NCBI GenBank assembly: GCA_035293245.1
Contig: DATDOO010000021.1
Location: 1-34,313 of the forward strand
DNA from: DATDOO01 sp035293245
GTDB taxonomy: Bacteria; Pseudomonadota; Gammaproteobacteria; Methylococcales; Methylococcaceae
Reading direction: 5' to 3'
DNA: 34,313 nucleotides
The notes beneath the pieces were generated by a model, which had not been told where the DNA came from, searched no databases, and was given only the letters and a program-made list of their open reading frames with translations. Positions within the stretch are counted from its first letter, which is position 1. Every line of letters begins with the position of its first letter. Shown piece by piece: positions 26,735 to 34,313 of this stretch. The position numbers were made by a program, and so were the translations under genes.

Positions 26735-28927
26735 ATGGCCGCCAAGCCTGCGAAGGACACACTGCTGGCGCAACACTGGCAGCGCGCGCTGGCCGCCCAT
26801 GAAACAGGGCGCTTGGAAGAAGCCTTGCGGGAATATGCGAAAGTCCTGGAGCAGCAACCCACCCACGCCGGCGCCCTGGCCAACCAGGCGTCCTTGCTGG
26901 CCCGGCTGGGACGGCACGCAGAAGCCCTGGCCGTTTACCGGCAGGCCGTAGCGGTCCAGGCTGTCACGCCGGAACTGTGGTTCAATCGGGGCAACCTGCA
27001 ATTGCGCCTGGGTCTGGCGCGGGAGGCCATCGAAAGCTTCGAGAATGCGCTTCGCCTCGATCCCTCCCTGTATCCCGCCCATGGCAAGCTGGCCCAGGCA
27101 CTCGCCATCGCCGGAGACGGGGAAGCCGCCCTCCGGCATTATCGGGAAGCCCTGCGCCATGCACCCAACGACCTCCGGCTGCTGAGGCCCTATGGCGATC
27201 TGCTCTTCAGCCGCGACGATCCGGAAGCGGCGCTGGCGGTTTACCGGCGCGTCGCGGCGCTGCAACCGGATCAGGCGGACATCCACAATGCCATCGGCGT
27301 GGCCCTGCAAGCCACCGGCCAATGGGCGGAAGCGGAAGCCGCCTGGATGCGCTGTCTCGCCCTGGACGGATGCCATGCCGTGGCCTGGACCAATCTGGGG
27401 ACCTTTTACCGGTTGCGAAAACGTCCCGAGGACTCCCTGCGCTGCCTGCACCAAGCGGCGCGCATCCGGCCCCGCGACGCGGACGTGGTGTCCAGTCTGG
27501 CGCATACGTTGATCGAGCGCGGCGCCGTTCACGAAGCCCTGACGTGGATCGAGCCCGTTTTGGCGGAACATCCGCAACACGCCGAGTTGTTGAACATGAA
27601 AGCTCTCGCCCTGGCGCACCAGGCGCGGGTGGATGAAGCACAGGAACTGCTCGCCCAGGCGCGCCAGGCAAAGCCGGATGACCTCACCTTTATCGGCAAC
27701 AGCCTGTTTTCCTCCCTGTACAGTGACCGCTTCGATCTGGCCGGCCTCAGCCGCCTGCACCGCCAACTGGCGGAAGGCATCGCGCGCCAGCATCCGCCCT
27801 GCCCCGCGCCGTACCGGGCGCGAAGCCAAGGCGACAAGCTCCGCGTTGGCTATCTTTCGCCCGATCTCAGAAGCCACCCGGTGGGGTTTTTTCTGGAACC
27901 GATACTGGAGCAGCACCTGACGGACGACGTCCACATCACCTGCTACGCCCTGCCCTGCGCCCCGGACGCACTGACCGCGCGCCTCCAGCGCCTCGCACAC
28001 CGCTGGCGGCATTTTTCCGGCGGGAGCGCCGAGCGCATCGCCGCGCAAATCCAGGCGGACGGCATCGACATCCTGATTGATCTCGCCGGCTACACCGCAG
28101 GCAACCGCATGGACCTCCTGGCGCGCAAACCCGCTCCCATCCAGGCGGCGTTTCTGGGCTATCCCTTCACCACCGGATTGCCCGCCATGAATTACCTCAT
28201 CGCCGACCGCCACGTGGTCCCGCCCCACACGGAGGCCGGGTACACGGAACAGGTCCTGCGCCTGGAACACAGCTTTCTTTGCTATCGGCCGCAGCCCGGC
28301 ACGCCGGAAGTCGCGCCGCTGCCTGCCTTGCGGAATGGCTTCGTCACCTTCGGCAGCTACAACAACCTGCCCAAAATCTCGCCGTCCTGCCTGGATCTGT
28401 GGGCCCGCGTCCTGCGGGCGGCGCCTGACGCGCGGCTGACGCTCATGGCCTGCAGCCTGGCGGACGCAACCACCCGCGAGCGGCTGCGCCAGTCATTCGC
28501 CCAACGCGGCATCGCCCCGGAACGCATTCTGCCTTTGCCGCCGGTCACGCCCCTCAACCGATTCCTGGCCGAATACGGCCGCATCGACATCGCCCTGGAC
28601 ACCTTCCCCTACAACGGCGGCACTACCAGTTGCGACGCCCTGTGGATGGGCGTTCCGGTCGTGACCCTGGCCGGAGAAGCCTTCCCCTCCCGCATGGGAC
28701 TCAGCCTGTTGAACACCGTGAACCATCCCGAATGGGGCGCGGAAACTCCGGACGACTACGTCCGCATTGCCAAGGAACTGGCCGCCGACCTGCCCGCCTT
28801 GGCCATGCGCCGCGCCCGCCTGCGCGAGGAAATGCGCACCTCCGGTTTGTGCGATGCGCCCGCCTACGTCGCCAGCCTGGAAAATCTTTACCGGCGCATG
28901 GCGGGGGAATCGGCCCAATACCGTTAA
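26735..28927 (+). CDS. TPR-containing GT41 glycosyltransferase (O-GlcNAc transferase/SPINDLY-like)
   Basis: A 730-residue cytoplasmic protein. Residues about 10–340 are TPR repeats (WFNRGNLQLRLGLAREAIES, AYGDLLFSRDDPEAALAVYR-like units). From about 365 the GT41 catalytic region follows: LRVGYLSPDLRSHPVGFF with the conserved His of SHP, DGIDILIDLAGYTAGNRM, APIQAAFLGYPFTTGL, FGSYNNLPKISP (about 540) and LDTFPYNGGTTSCDALWMG (about 620–635). The family transfers GlcNAc, fucose or glucose to Ser/Thr or Asn of proteins; the donor here cannot be told. HMW1C, which glycosylates secreted adhesins before export, belongs to the same CAZy family. Lying between two giant exported proteins, this one may modify them (inference). 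An AAGG before the ATG and the 8-base gap show coupling to the upstream gene. Confidence 0.93.
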   Translation: MAAKPAKDTLLAQHWQRALAAHETGRLEEALREYAKVLEQQPTHAGALANQASLLARLGRHAEALAVYRQAVAVQAVTPELWFNRGNLQLRLGLAREAIESFENALRLDPSLYPAHGKLAQALAIAGDGEAALRHYREALRHAPNDLRLLRPYGDLLFSRDDPEAALAVYRRVAALQPDQADIHNAIGVALQATGQWAEAEAAWMRCLALDGCHAVAWTNLGTFYRLRKRPEDSLRCLHQAARIRPRDADVVSSLAHTLIERGAVHEALTWIEPVLAEHPQHAELLNMKALALAHQARVDEAQELLAQARQAKPDDLTFIGNSLFSSLYSDRFDLAGLSRLHRQLAEGIARQHPPCPAPYRARSQGDKLRVGYLSPDLRSHPVGFFLEPILEQHLTDDVHITCYALPCAPDALTARLQRLAHRWRHFSGGSAERIAAQIQADGIDILIDLAGYTAGNRMDLLARKPAPIQAAFLGYPFTTGLPAMNYLIADRHVVPPHTEAGYTEQVLRLEHSFLCYRPQPGTPEVAPLPALRNGFVTFGSYNNLPKISPSCLDLWARVLRAAPDARLTLMACSLADATTRERLRQSFAQRGIAPERILPLPPVTPLNRFLAEYGRIDIALDTFPYNGGTTSCDALWMGVPVVTLAGEAFPSRMGLSLLNTVNHPEWGAETPDDYVRIAKELAADLPALAMRRARLREEMRTSGLCDAPAYVASLENLYRRMAGESAQYR

Positions 28928-28946
28928 CGTGAAAGTCTCAGCCCGC

Positions 28947-29028
28947 GTAGCCCGGATGAAGCAGCGCGTAATCCGGGATGTTCGGAGCACGGATCGTCGC
29001 GGAATCAACTTCGTTTCATCCGGGCTAC
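28947..29028. repeat. Inverted repeat (REP/MITE-like) in copy B
   Basis: GTAGCCCGGATGAA at 28947–28960 is perfectly inverted at 29015–29028. The inner AATCCGGG (28970–28977) no longer has a perfect partner, unlike copy A. Confidence 0.8.
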
Positions 29029-29068
29029 CTGCTTTCGCATGGTGTGTGATCGGCATTGCAGCCAACCA

Positions 29069-29086
29069 TGTAGGAATACGCCTACA
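29069..29086. promoter_or_regulatory. 18-bp operator-like palindrome, copy B
   Basis: TGTAGG and CCTACA arms with an AATACG centre. The arms are identical to those at 19084–19101 while the centre differs by one base, as expected for a protein-binding site. Confidence 0.55.
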
Positions 29087-29148
29087 ACCCATTGAAATTA
29101 GTACCAAAGGACTATTGCCCGATGCGGCGATGCGGGGCTTAAATGCAC

Positions 29149-29190
29149 AAAGCCCTGGCATGAGTCAATAGCCGAATCACCTGGGGCTTT
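29149..29190 (+). other. Conserved stem in the leader of giant gene 2
   Basis: AAAGCCCT (29149–29156) pairs with GGGGCTTT (29183–29190) through seven Watson-Crick pairs and one G-U pair. Copy A has a perfect match, so the one arm change keeps the helix in RNA. Confidence 0.48.
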
Positions 29191-29231
29191 TCGGGCGGGC
29201 ATCCGCATCGATGCAGTTCAGCTTAGCCGTC

Positions 29232-29297
29232 ATGCCGGCAGGGAATGCCGGCATCCATGGCCACGGAAGGTGCGTGGACAGGGCAACATCCCTGTCC
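29232..29297. repeat. Two adjacent hairpins of interspersed-repeat type
   Basis: ATGCCGGC (29232–29239) pairs with GCCGGCAT (29247–29254), and GGACAGGG (29276–29283) pairs with CCCTGTCC (29290–29297). This piece is absent before giant 1, so it was added between the shared leader and the start codon of giant 2. With copy B it accounts for the 426-base gap before giant 2. Confidence 0.72.
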
Positions 29298-29353
29298 CTG
29301 GATTCACACCGGGCTATCCCGCCCAGTTGCTTTATACAAATGAGGGACTGCTT

Positions 29354-32300
29354 ATGGACACGCGCCGCGAACTCGTCTTCCTCGACACCTCCCTCGCCAA
29401 CTGGGAAATCCTGCTGGCCGGCTTCGGCTCCGACGTGGAAGTCGTCCTGCTCGACCCCGACCAGGATGGCCTGGAACAGATCGTGGCGTATCTGTCCTCG
29501 ACCTCCTCCGCAGACACCGCTCTCCCGGAAGGAGAGGGAGCGGAAAGCCCTCCCCCCTCGGGGGAGGGTTGGGTGGGGGAGAGTCCTTACGACGCCATCC
29601 ACATCTATTCCCACGGCGATTCCGGCCAGCTTCTCCTCGGCAGCCTCAGCCTGAATCAGGACAACCTGGCGCAATACCAGGACGAACTGGCCATCCTCGG
29701 CAATGCCTTGACCGACAGCGGCGACTTGCTGCTTTACGGTTGCGAAGTGGCGCAAGGCGAAATCGGCCAGGCGTTCATCGAACAACTCAGCCAGTACACC
29801 GGAGCGGATATTGCGGCTTCCAACGATCTGACCGGCTCAGCCCTTTTGGGCGGAGACTGGGTGCTGGAGCAGAGCGTTGGACAAATCGAAACCGACATTC
29901 CGCTAAACGACATTGCCAAACAAAGCTACGAAGCCCTTTTGGCCACGTTCACCGGCACAGCGGGTAACGACAGCCTTTCCGGCGGAGATGAAAATGACCT
30001 GCTGCGGGGGCTATCAGGGAACGACACCCTGACCGGTGGGGCAGGCAATGATACGTTGGATGGTGGTTTGGGCTCAGACACGGCGCAATTCTCAGGAGCA
30101 CCCAATGACTATTTCTTCGGAATCGGCGCAGACGGAACCCTGCAAATAGGAAAACCAGCAGGGATTACCTATGAGATGGATGTGCTTGCCGACATCGAAA
30201 ATCTGAAGTTCGACAGCACAAGCTGGGCATTGGAAACTATGGGAAATACTGAGTTCCGCGTCAATGCCATAACACAGGACAACCAGATGTCCCCAGTCGT
30301 AATCGGGTTGAGGGATGGCGGGTATGTAACAAGTTGGGAAGGCTATAACGGGGGCGATAATCATGATATTTCCGGGCAACGCTATGATGCAAATGGTAAC
30401 TGGGTTAGCTACAGCGCCCGAATCAACGCCAGCACGTTTGGATATCAGGATAACGTGAGTGGCGCCGCGTTGCCGGATGGCGGCTATGTATTGACATGGA
30501 GGTCATTTATTCACGATGAAATGGAAAATCCCCTATACAACAACGTCTATACCCAGCGCTACGACGCAAACGGGACGGTAATTGGTTTTGACGAGCGCGT
30601 AAATAGCGAGTTTGGCTATTCGCAAAATCCGGCGGTCGCCGCACTGGAGGATGGCGGTTACGTGGTGATATGGGTCTCCGGCGGACAATTCGACACCGGG
30701 AGGGATATTCACGCCCTACGCTACTATGCCGACGGCACACCGCAATCAAACTGGAATGGCATTTCTTGGGTGAATAAGGAATTCATCGTCAACACCTATT
30801 GGGACGGAGATCAAGCTGAACCCACCGTCGCCGCCCTGCCAGATGGCGGCTTTCTGGTAGTTTGGGCGTCCCAAGAGCAAGACGGTAGCGGCTATGGCAT
30901 TTATGCCCAGCGTTATGATTCCAATGGCTTGGCGGAGAAAGTCTGGAACGGCTTCGACTGGGTCAATAACGAGTTTCGCGTCAATAATATTACCGCCGGG
31001 GACCAAACCGTCCCTGTGGTCGCCGCATTGTCGGGTGGCGGCTATGTAATCGCATGGCAGTCGTATGGGGCGGACGGTGATGGCTACGGAATTTCCTTCA
31101 AGTGCTACGACACCAACGGCGTAGGAGGTACCGAATACCGACCCTACATCAATGCGCTGGGCAACCAGACCACTCCTTCCATTGCCGCACTAACTGACGG
31201 AAGTTTCGTGCTCACCTGGACCAGCAGCGATCTTGATGTGTACGCGCGGCGCTTCAACGCATCGGGGAACTTTCTGAGTGACGAGATTCTCGTCAATAGT
31301 TATACAGCTGGCTTTCAGGGAGAAAGCGCTGTTACCAGCCTGTCCGATGGCGGCTTTCTGGTTACATGGACTTCAGAAGATCAGGACGGTAGCGGTTTCG
31401 GGGTATATGCCCAACGCTACACGCAAGACAGTAATTCTTATCTAACTTCCAGACTCACCGGGGACGATAATGCCAATTCCATCAACTCTTCTGGAGTAGG
31501 CAGCCGATGGCTGGATGGCGCCGCTGGAAACGATACGCTGACAGGCGGATGGGGGAACGATACTTTGGTCGGGGGCGAAGGGGCCGATATAGCGAACTAT
31601 GGAAATGCCTTAGGACCAGTTACCGTGGATCTGAGCTCTTCCGAACCCCAAAATACGGGCGGGGCTGGATGGGATGTGTTGATCGGTATCGAGCACCTAT
31701 GGGGAAGCCCATACAACGATCTTCTGACAGGCAATAGCCAAGACAATCTACTGCTTGCCGGGTGGGGAGTCGATACGTTGATTGGCGGTGCAGGTAATGA
31801 TACGTATCAAATCGATACGTTATTTCCTAAAGTGTTGATGGAAAACCCTGGCGAAGGCAATGACACCATAGAAGTCTTATACGACTCTGGTTTTGCCAAT
31901 TCAAATACTAGTGATATACCAGAATCCGAGTATGCATTACCCGAGCACATTGAAAACCTGAAATTGAATACTCTGCTCGTATTGAATGGTACAGGTAACA
32001 GTCAAAACAACAACCTCACCGGAAATCACGGCAACAACGTGCTCGATGGCGGCCAAGGCGCCGATACCCTGACCGGCGGCAAGGGCGACGACACTTATGT
32101 CGTGGATAACGCCGGCGACAAGGTGAAAGAAAATCCTTCCGAAGGCACCGACCATGTTGAATCATCCATTAACTTCACCCTCCCCAACTTCGTCGAGAAC
32201 CTCACCCTGACCGGCGCAACCGGCAGCGAGAACCTGAACGCCACCGGCAATTATCTGATGAACGGCCTCACCGGCAACGACGGCGACAACCGTCTGGACG

Positions 32301-34313
32301 GCGGCGGTTATTTCGACATCGACCTGATGGCCGGCGGGGTGGGGAACGACGTGTACGTGGTGGACAACGAGAACGACATCATCGTCGAGGACGCGGACAG
32401 CGGCCACGACCGGGTGGAATCGAGCGCCAGCTATTCCCTGTTCCTGCGGGACAACGTGGAGGATTTGATCCTGGGCGACGCCGGCCTGAACGCCGACACC
32501 GGCCGCCTCACCGCCACCGGCAACGACCTGAACAACTATCTGGCGGGCAACAAATTCGACAACGTCCTGGACGGCCGGGGCGGGGCCGACACCCTGGCGG
32601 GCGGGAAAGGCGACGACACGTACTACGTGGACAACACCGGAGACGTGGTCGTCGAGTTGCCCGGAGAAGGCAACGACCTGATCAACACCACGGTGACCCT
32701 GCCGGTGCTGTACGACAACGTGGAGCGCCTGCGGCTGCTGGAAGAAGGCGGGGCCATCGACGGTTTCGGCAACGTGCTGGACAACGTGCTGGAAGGCAAC
32801 AGTTCCGCGAACACCCTGGACGGCGGCGGCAACGCAGCCGGTGGAGACACCGTCTCGTACCTCTCCGCCCAGGAGGGCGTTCACGTCAGCCTGCATCTGC
32901 AGGGCGATGCGCAGAACACCGGCGGCGGCGGGCTGGATACCCTGCTTAATTTCGAGAACCTGCAGGGCAGCGCCTTCGGGGACGAACTGACCGGCGACGC
33001 GTTCAACAACACTTTGGACGGAGCCGACGGCGACGACACCCTGGTCGGGGGCGACGGAGAGGGGGACGATCACTACATCGGCGGGAGCGGCAGGGATCTG
33101 GTGAAATTCTCCAGCGCCACCGCGTCCATCACCGTCAACCTCTCCCTGGGGACGGCGGAAGGCGTCAACATCGGCAAGGATCGCCTGACGGGCATCGAGG
33201 ACATCCTGGGCGGTTCCGGCAACGACGTGCTGCTGGGCAACGGCGAGAACAACGTCCTCTTCGGCGCGACGGGGAACGACCGATTGTCCGGGGATGCGGG
33301 CAATGATTCCCTGGTGGGCGGCTACGGCGAGGACACCCTCACCGGCGGGGCGGGCTGGGATACCTTCGTCATTCGGCAATCGGGCAATGACTTGGCCTCC
33401 CTCGGCCTGGATCGGGTGACGGACTTCAGCGCGGAAGATGCCCTGCTGGTGCAGGGAGCGAACTTCGCCTCACCGCTGACCGAAGGCGATGGCGCGGGTC
33501 TTCTGGCCAATCAGGTTCAGTTGGAGCGGGTGGAGAATTACACCTTGCTGCACCTCGGCCTGGACGGGACGGCGGGAAGCGATCTGGACGTGAAGCTGCT
33601 GGGCCTGTACGACGTCAGCCAGTTCAACACGGAGGGCGTGTGGATCACCCACAGCGGCGCCCTGGTGGAACCCGGCCTGCTCGTCCCCGGCTCGTCCCAC
33701 GCCGGCACCCCCGGAGCGGATACCCTCTTGGGCGGCGCCGGGGACGACACCTTCCTCGTCAACCATGCAGGCGACAGAATCATGGAGCGCAGCGGCGAAG
33801 GGACCGATACGGTGCAGTCCTTCATCGACTACACCCTGGGCACGAACCTGGAGAATCTCCTGCTCCTGGGCAGCACCCGGACCGGCTTCGGCAACGCCCA
33901 GGCCAACCGCCTGGAGGGGAATGACTTTGCCAACACCCTGGACGGCCGGGGCGGGGCCGATACCCTGGAAGGGGGGCTGGGCAACGACCTCCTCAACGGC
34001 GGCATGGGCAAGGACACGGCGGATTACAGCGATGCGCCGGGGGCAGTCGCCGTCAACCTGAATCTTGCCGGTCCCCAGAACACCCAAGCCGCCGGCTGGG
34101 ACACGCTGCGCAGCATCGAAAACCTCTCGGGAAGCGCGTACAACGACCGTCTCACCGGCAGCCGCCTGGGCAATCAGATCGACGGCGGCGCCGGCAACGA
34201 CACCCTGAACGGCGGTGCAGGGCTGGACACCCTGATGGGCGGCGACGGCGAGGACACCTTCGCTTTCACCACATCGCCCGGCAGGGCCGGCGCCGACCTG
34301 ATTCTGGACTTCG
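29354..34313 (+). CDS. Giant secreted RTX protein 2: DUF4347, seven DGGY/F repeats, RTX repeats (3' end outside window)
   Basis: The frame from the ATG at 29354 (GAGGG 8 bases upstream) stays open to the window end, 1653 codons, so it is 3'-truncated. DUF4347 (about 1–190) is nearly the same as in giant 1, with His87 (IHIYSHGDSG) and Cys130 (LLLYGCEVAQG). A few RTX repeats (about 198–245) follow. Then come seven repeats (about 297–695) of the form FRVN..., ALPDGGYVLTW..., YAQRYDANG, probably another seven-bladed propeller. From about 700 there are RTX nonapeptides mixed with VVDNAGD...VESS...FVENLTLTG modules. The last residues (FAFTTSPGRAGADLILDF) align with the start of the C-terminal region of giant 1, so about 100 residues are missing. 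DNA from about 30.1 to 32.0 kb is much AT-richer than the flanks. The protein is probably secreted by type I secretion and calcium-dependent. Confidence 0.94.
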   Translation, partial: MDTRRELVFLDTSLANWEILLAGFGSDVEVVLLDPDQDGLEQIVAYLSSTSSADTALPEGEGAESPPPSGEGWVGESPYDAIHIYSHGDSGQLLLGSLSLNQDNLAQYQDELAILGNALTDSGDLLLYGCEVAQGEIGQAFIEQLSQYTGADIAASNDLTGSALLGGDWVLEQSVGQIETDIPLNDIAKQSYEALLATFTGTAGNDSLSGGDENDLLRGLSGNDTLTGGAGNDTLDGGLGSDTAQFSGAPNDYFFGIGADGTLQIGKPAGITYEMDVLADIENLKFDSTSWALETMGNTEFRVNAITQDNQMSPVVIGLRDGGYVTSWEGYNGGDNHDISGQRYDANGNWVSYSARINASTFGYQDNVSGAALPDGGYVLTWRSFIHDEMENPLYNNVYTQRYDANGTVIGFDERVNSEFGYSQNPAVAALEDGGYVVIWVSGGQFDTGRDIHALRYYADGTPQSNWNGISWVNKEFIVNTYWDGDQAEPTVAALPDGGFLVVWASQEQDGSGYGIYAQRYDSNGLAEKVWNGFDWVNNEFRVNNITAGDQTVPVVAALSGGGYVIAWQSYGADGDGYGISFKCYDTNGVGGTEYRPYINALGNQTTPSIAALTDGSFVLTWTSSDLDVYARRFNASGNFLSDEILVNSYTAGFQGESAVTSLSDGGFLVTWTSEDQDGSGFGVYAQRYTQDSNSYLTSRLTGDDNANSINSSGVGSRWLDGAAGNDTLTGGWGNDTLVGGEGADIANYGNALGPVTVDLSSSEPQNTGGAGWDVLIGIEHLWGSPYNDLLTGNSQDNLLLAGWGVDTLIGGAGNDTYQIDTLFPKVLMENPGEGNDTIEVLYDSGFANSNTSDIPESEYALPEHIENLKLNTLLVLNGTGNSQNNNLTGNHGNNVLDGGQGADTLTGGKGDDTYVVDNAGDKVKENPSEGTDHVESSINFTLPNFVENLTLTGATGSENLNATGNYLMNGLTGNDGDNRLDGGGYFDIDLMAGGVGNDVYVVDNENDIIVEDADSGHDRVESSASYSLFLRDNVEDLILGDAGLNADTGRLTATGNDLNNYLAGNKFDNVLDGRGGADTLAGGKGDDTYYVDNTGDVVVELPGEGNDLINTTVTLPVLYDNVERLRLLEEGGAIDGFGNVLDNVLEGNSSANTLDGGGNAAGGDTVSYLSAQEGVHVSLHLQGDAQNTGGGGLDTLLNFENLQGSAFGDELTGDAFNNTLDGADGDDTLVGGDGEGDDHYIGGSGRDLVKFSSATASITVNLSLGTAEGVNIGKDRLTGIEDILGGSGNDVLLGNGENNVLFGATGNDRLSGDAGNDSLVGGYGEDTLTGGAGWDTFVIRQSGNDLASLGLDRVTDFSAEDALLVQGANFASPLTEGDGAGLLANQVQLERVENYTLLHLGLDGTAGSDLDVKLLGLYDVSQFNTEGVWITHSGALVEPGLLVPGSSHAGTPGADTLLGGAGDDTFLVNHAGDRIMERSGEGTDTVQSFIDYTLGTNLENLLLLGSTRTGFGNAQANRLEGNDFANTLDGRGGADTLEGGLGNDLLNGGMGKDTADYSDAPGAVAVNLNLAGPQNTQAAGWDTLRSIENLSGSAYNDRLTGSRLGNQIDGGAGNDTLNGGAGLDTLMGGDGEDTFAFTTSPGRAGADLILDF
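29502..29584. repeat. Palindromic genomic repeat inserted in frame in giant 2
   Basis: The same element as at 19404–19482, with the 9-bp stem CCCTCCCCC/GGGGGAGGG at 29548–29568. The left end differs (STSSADTALPEGEG against SPHPSLLPEGEG), and the insert is two codons longer. Both copies keep the reading frame. Confidence 0.8.
30251..31440 (+). repeat. Seven DGG(Y/F)-type repeats in giant 2
   Basis: Units of roughly 150–190 bases start near 30251, 30412, 30592, 30778, 30969, 31134 and 31282. Each holds an FRVN-like strand, then DGGYVLTW or DGGFLVTW, then a YAQRYDANG-like strand; unit 5 has GGGY and unit 6 DGSF. DNA identity between units is low, unlike the FG-GAP blocks, so they are older. Confidence 0.85.

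Larger units (their letters stand above)
28937..29209 (+). repeat. Upstream repeat, copy B, before giant RTX gene 2
   Basis: About 273 bases matching 18922–19224. It has an intact outer inverted repeat (28947–29028), the 18-bp palindrome (29069–29086), the conserved GAAATTAGTACC block and the stem (29149–29190). It lacks about 30 bases after the first inverted repeat, and the inner arms of that repeat have decayed. It begins 10 bases after the GT41 stop codon. Confidence 0.9.

Overview
The window is GC-rich chromosomal DNA, most likely from a gammaproteobacterium. The fabA–fabB pair places unsaturated fatty acid synthesis in the gammaproteobacterial style, and ttcA, a Slt70-type lytic transglycosylase and a 555-residue EttA fit the same group. 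A methanotroph or methylotroph of the Methylococcales is a reasonable guess, but nothing here proves it. No rRNA, tRNA, phage, transposase or CRISPR array was seen.

Left part (1–9.5 kb, all minus strand): the start of ttcA (cut by the window edge), fabB, fabA and slt form a housekeeping block. Next come two small CCDC90/DUF1640-like membrane-anchored proteins, a very large CheB–CheR–coiled-coil–PAS–GGDEF–EAL signalling protein, and a third, shorter DUF1640-like protein upstream of it.

Middle (9.6–16.6 kb): ettA is followed by a vapB/vapC-type toxin–antitoxin pair. Beyond the pair lies a second, 92% identical copy of the last 174 bp of ettA, so the TA pair sits between a complete ettA and a duplicated ettA tail. 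Then come an exported GlcG/HbpS-fold protein with a strong terminator, a membrane-anchored HEAT-repeat protein, and a minus-strand pair of an APS kinase (cysC) and an O-antigen ligase/polymerase-like membrane protein, which suggests a sulfated surface polysaccharide.

Right part (16.6–34.3 kb, all plus strand): a surface and secretion island. It holds a two-partner-secretion (TpsA/FHA-like) exoprotein and two giant RTX proteins with type I secretion-type C-terminal regions. Both giants begin with a DUF4347 domain carrying a Ser-His-Gly ... Gly-Cys dyad that resembles clan CD (caspase-like) peptidases. Giant 1 (2090 aa) carries fourteen FG-GAP repeats in two sets of seven, apparently two seven-bladed beta-propellers made by a 1980-bp tandem duplication. 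Giant 2 (at least 1653 aa, cut by the window edge, no stop codon) instead carries seven Asp-Gly-Gly-Tyr/Phe repeats in visibly AT-richer DNA. Between the giants lie a TIGR03032/DUF4915-family protein and a TPR–GT41 (O-GlcNAc transferase/SPINDLY-like) glycosyltransferase.

The two giants share a duplicated upstream region of about 270–300 bp. It contains nested inverted repeats, an 18-bp operator-like palindrome and a stem whose pairing is kept by a G-U change. Both also carry the same palindromic genomic repeat inserted in frame inside the DUF4347 domain. Together this looks like a co-regulated, modular family of secreted surface proteins with a candidate modifying glycosyltransferase. Neither the type I secretion apparatus nor TpsB is in the window.
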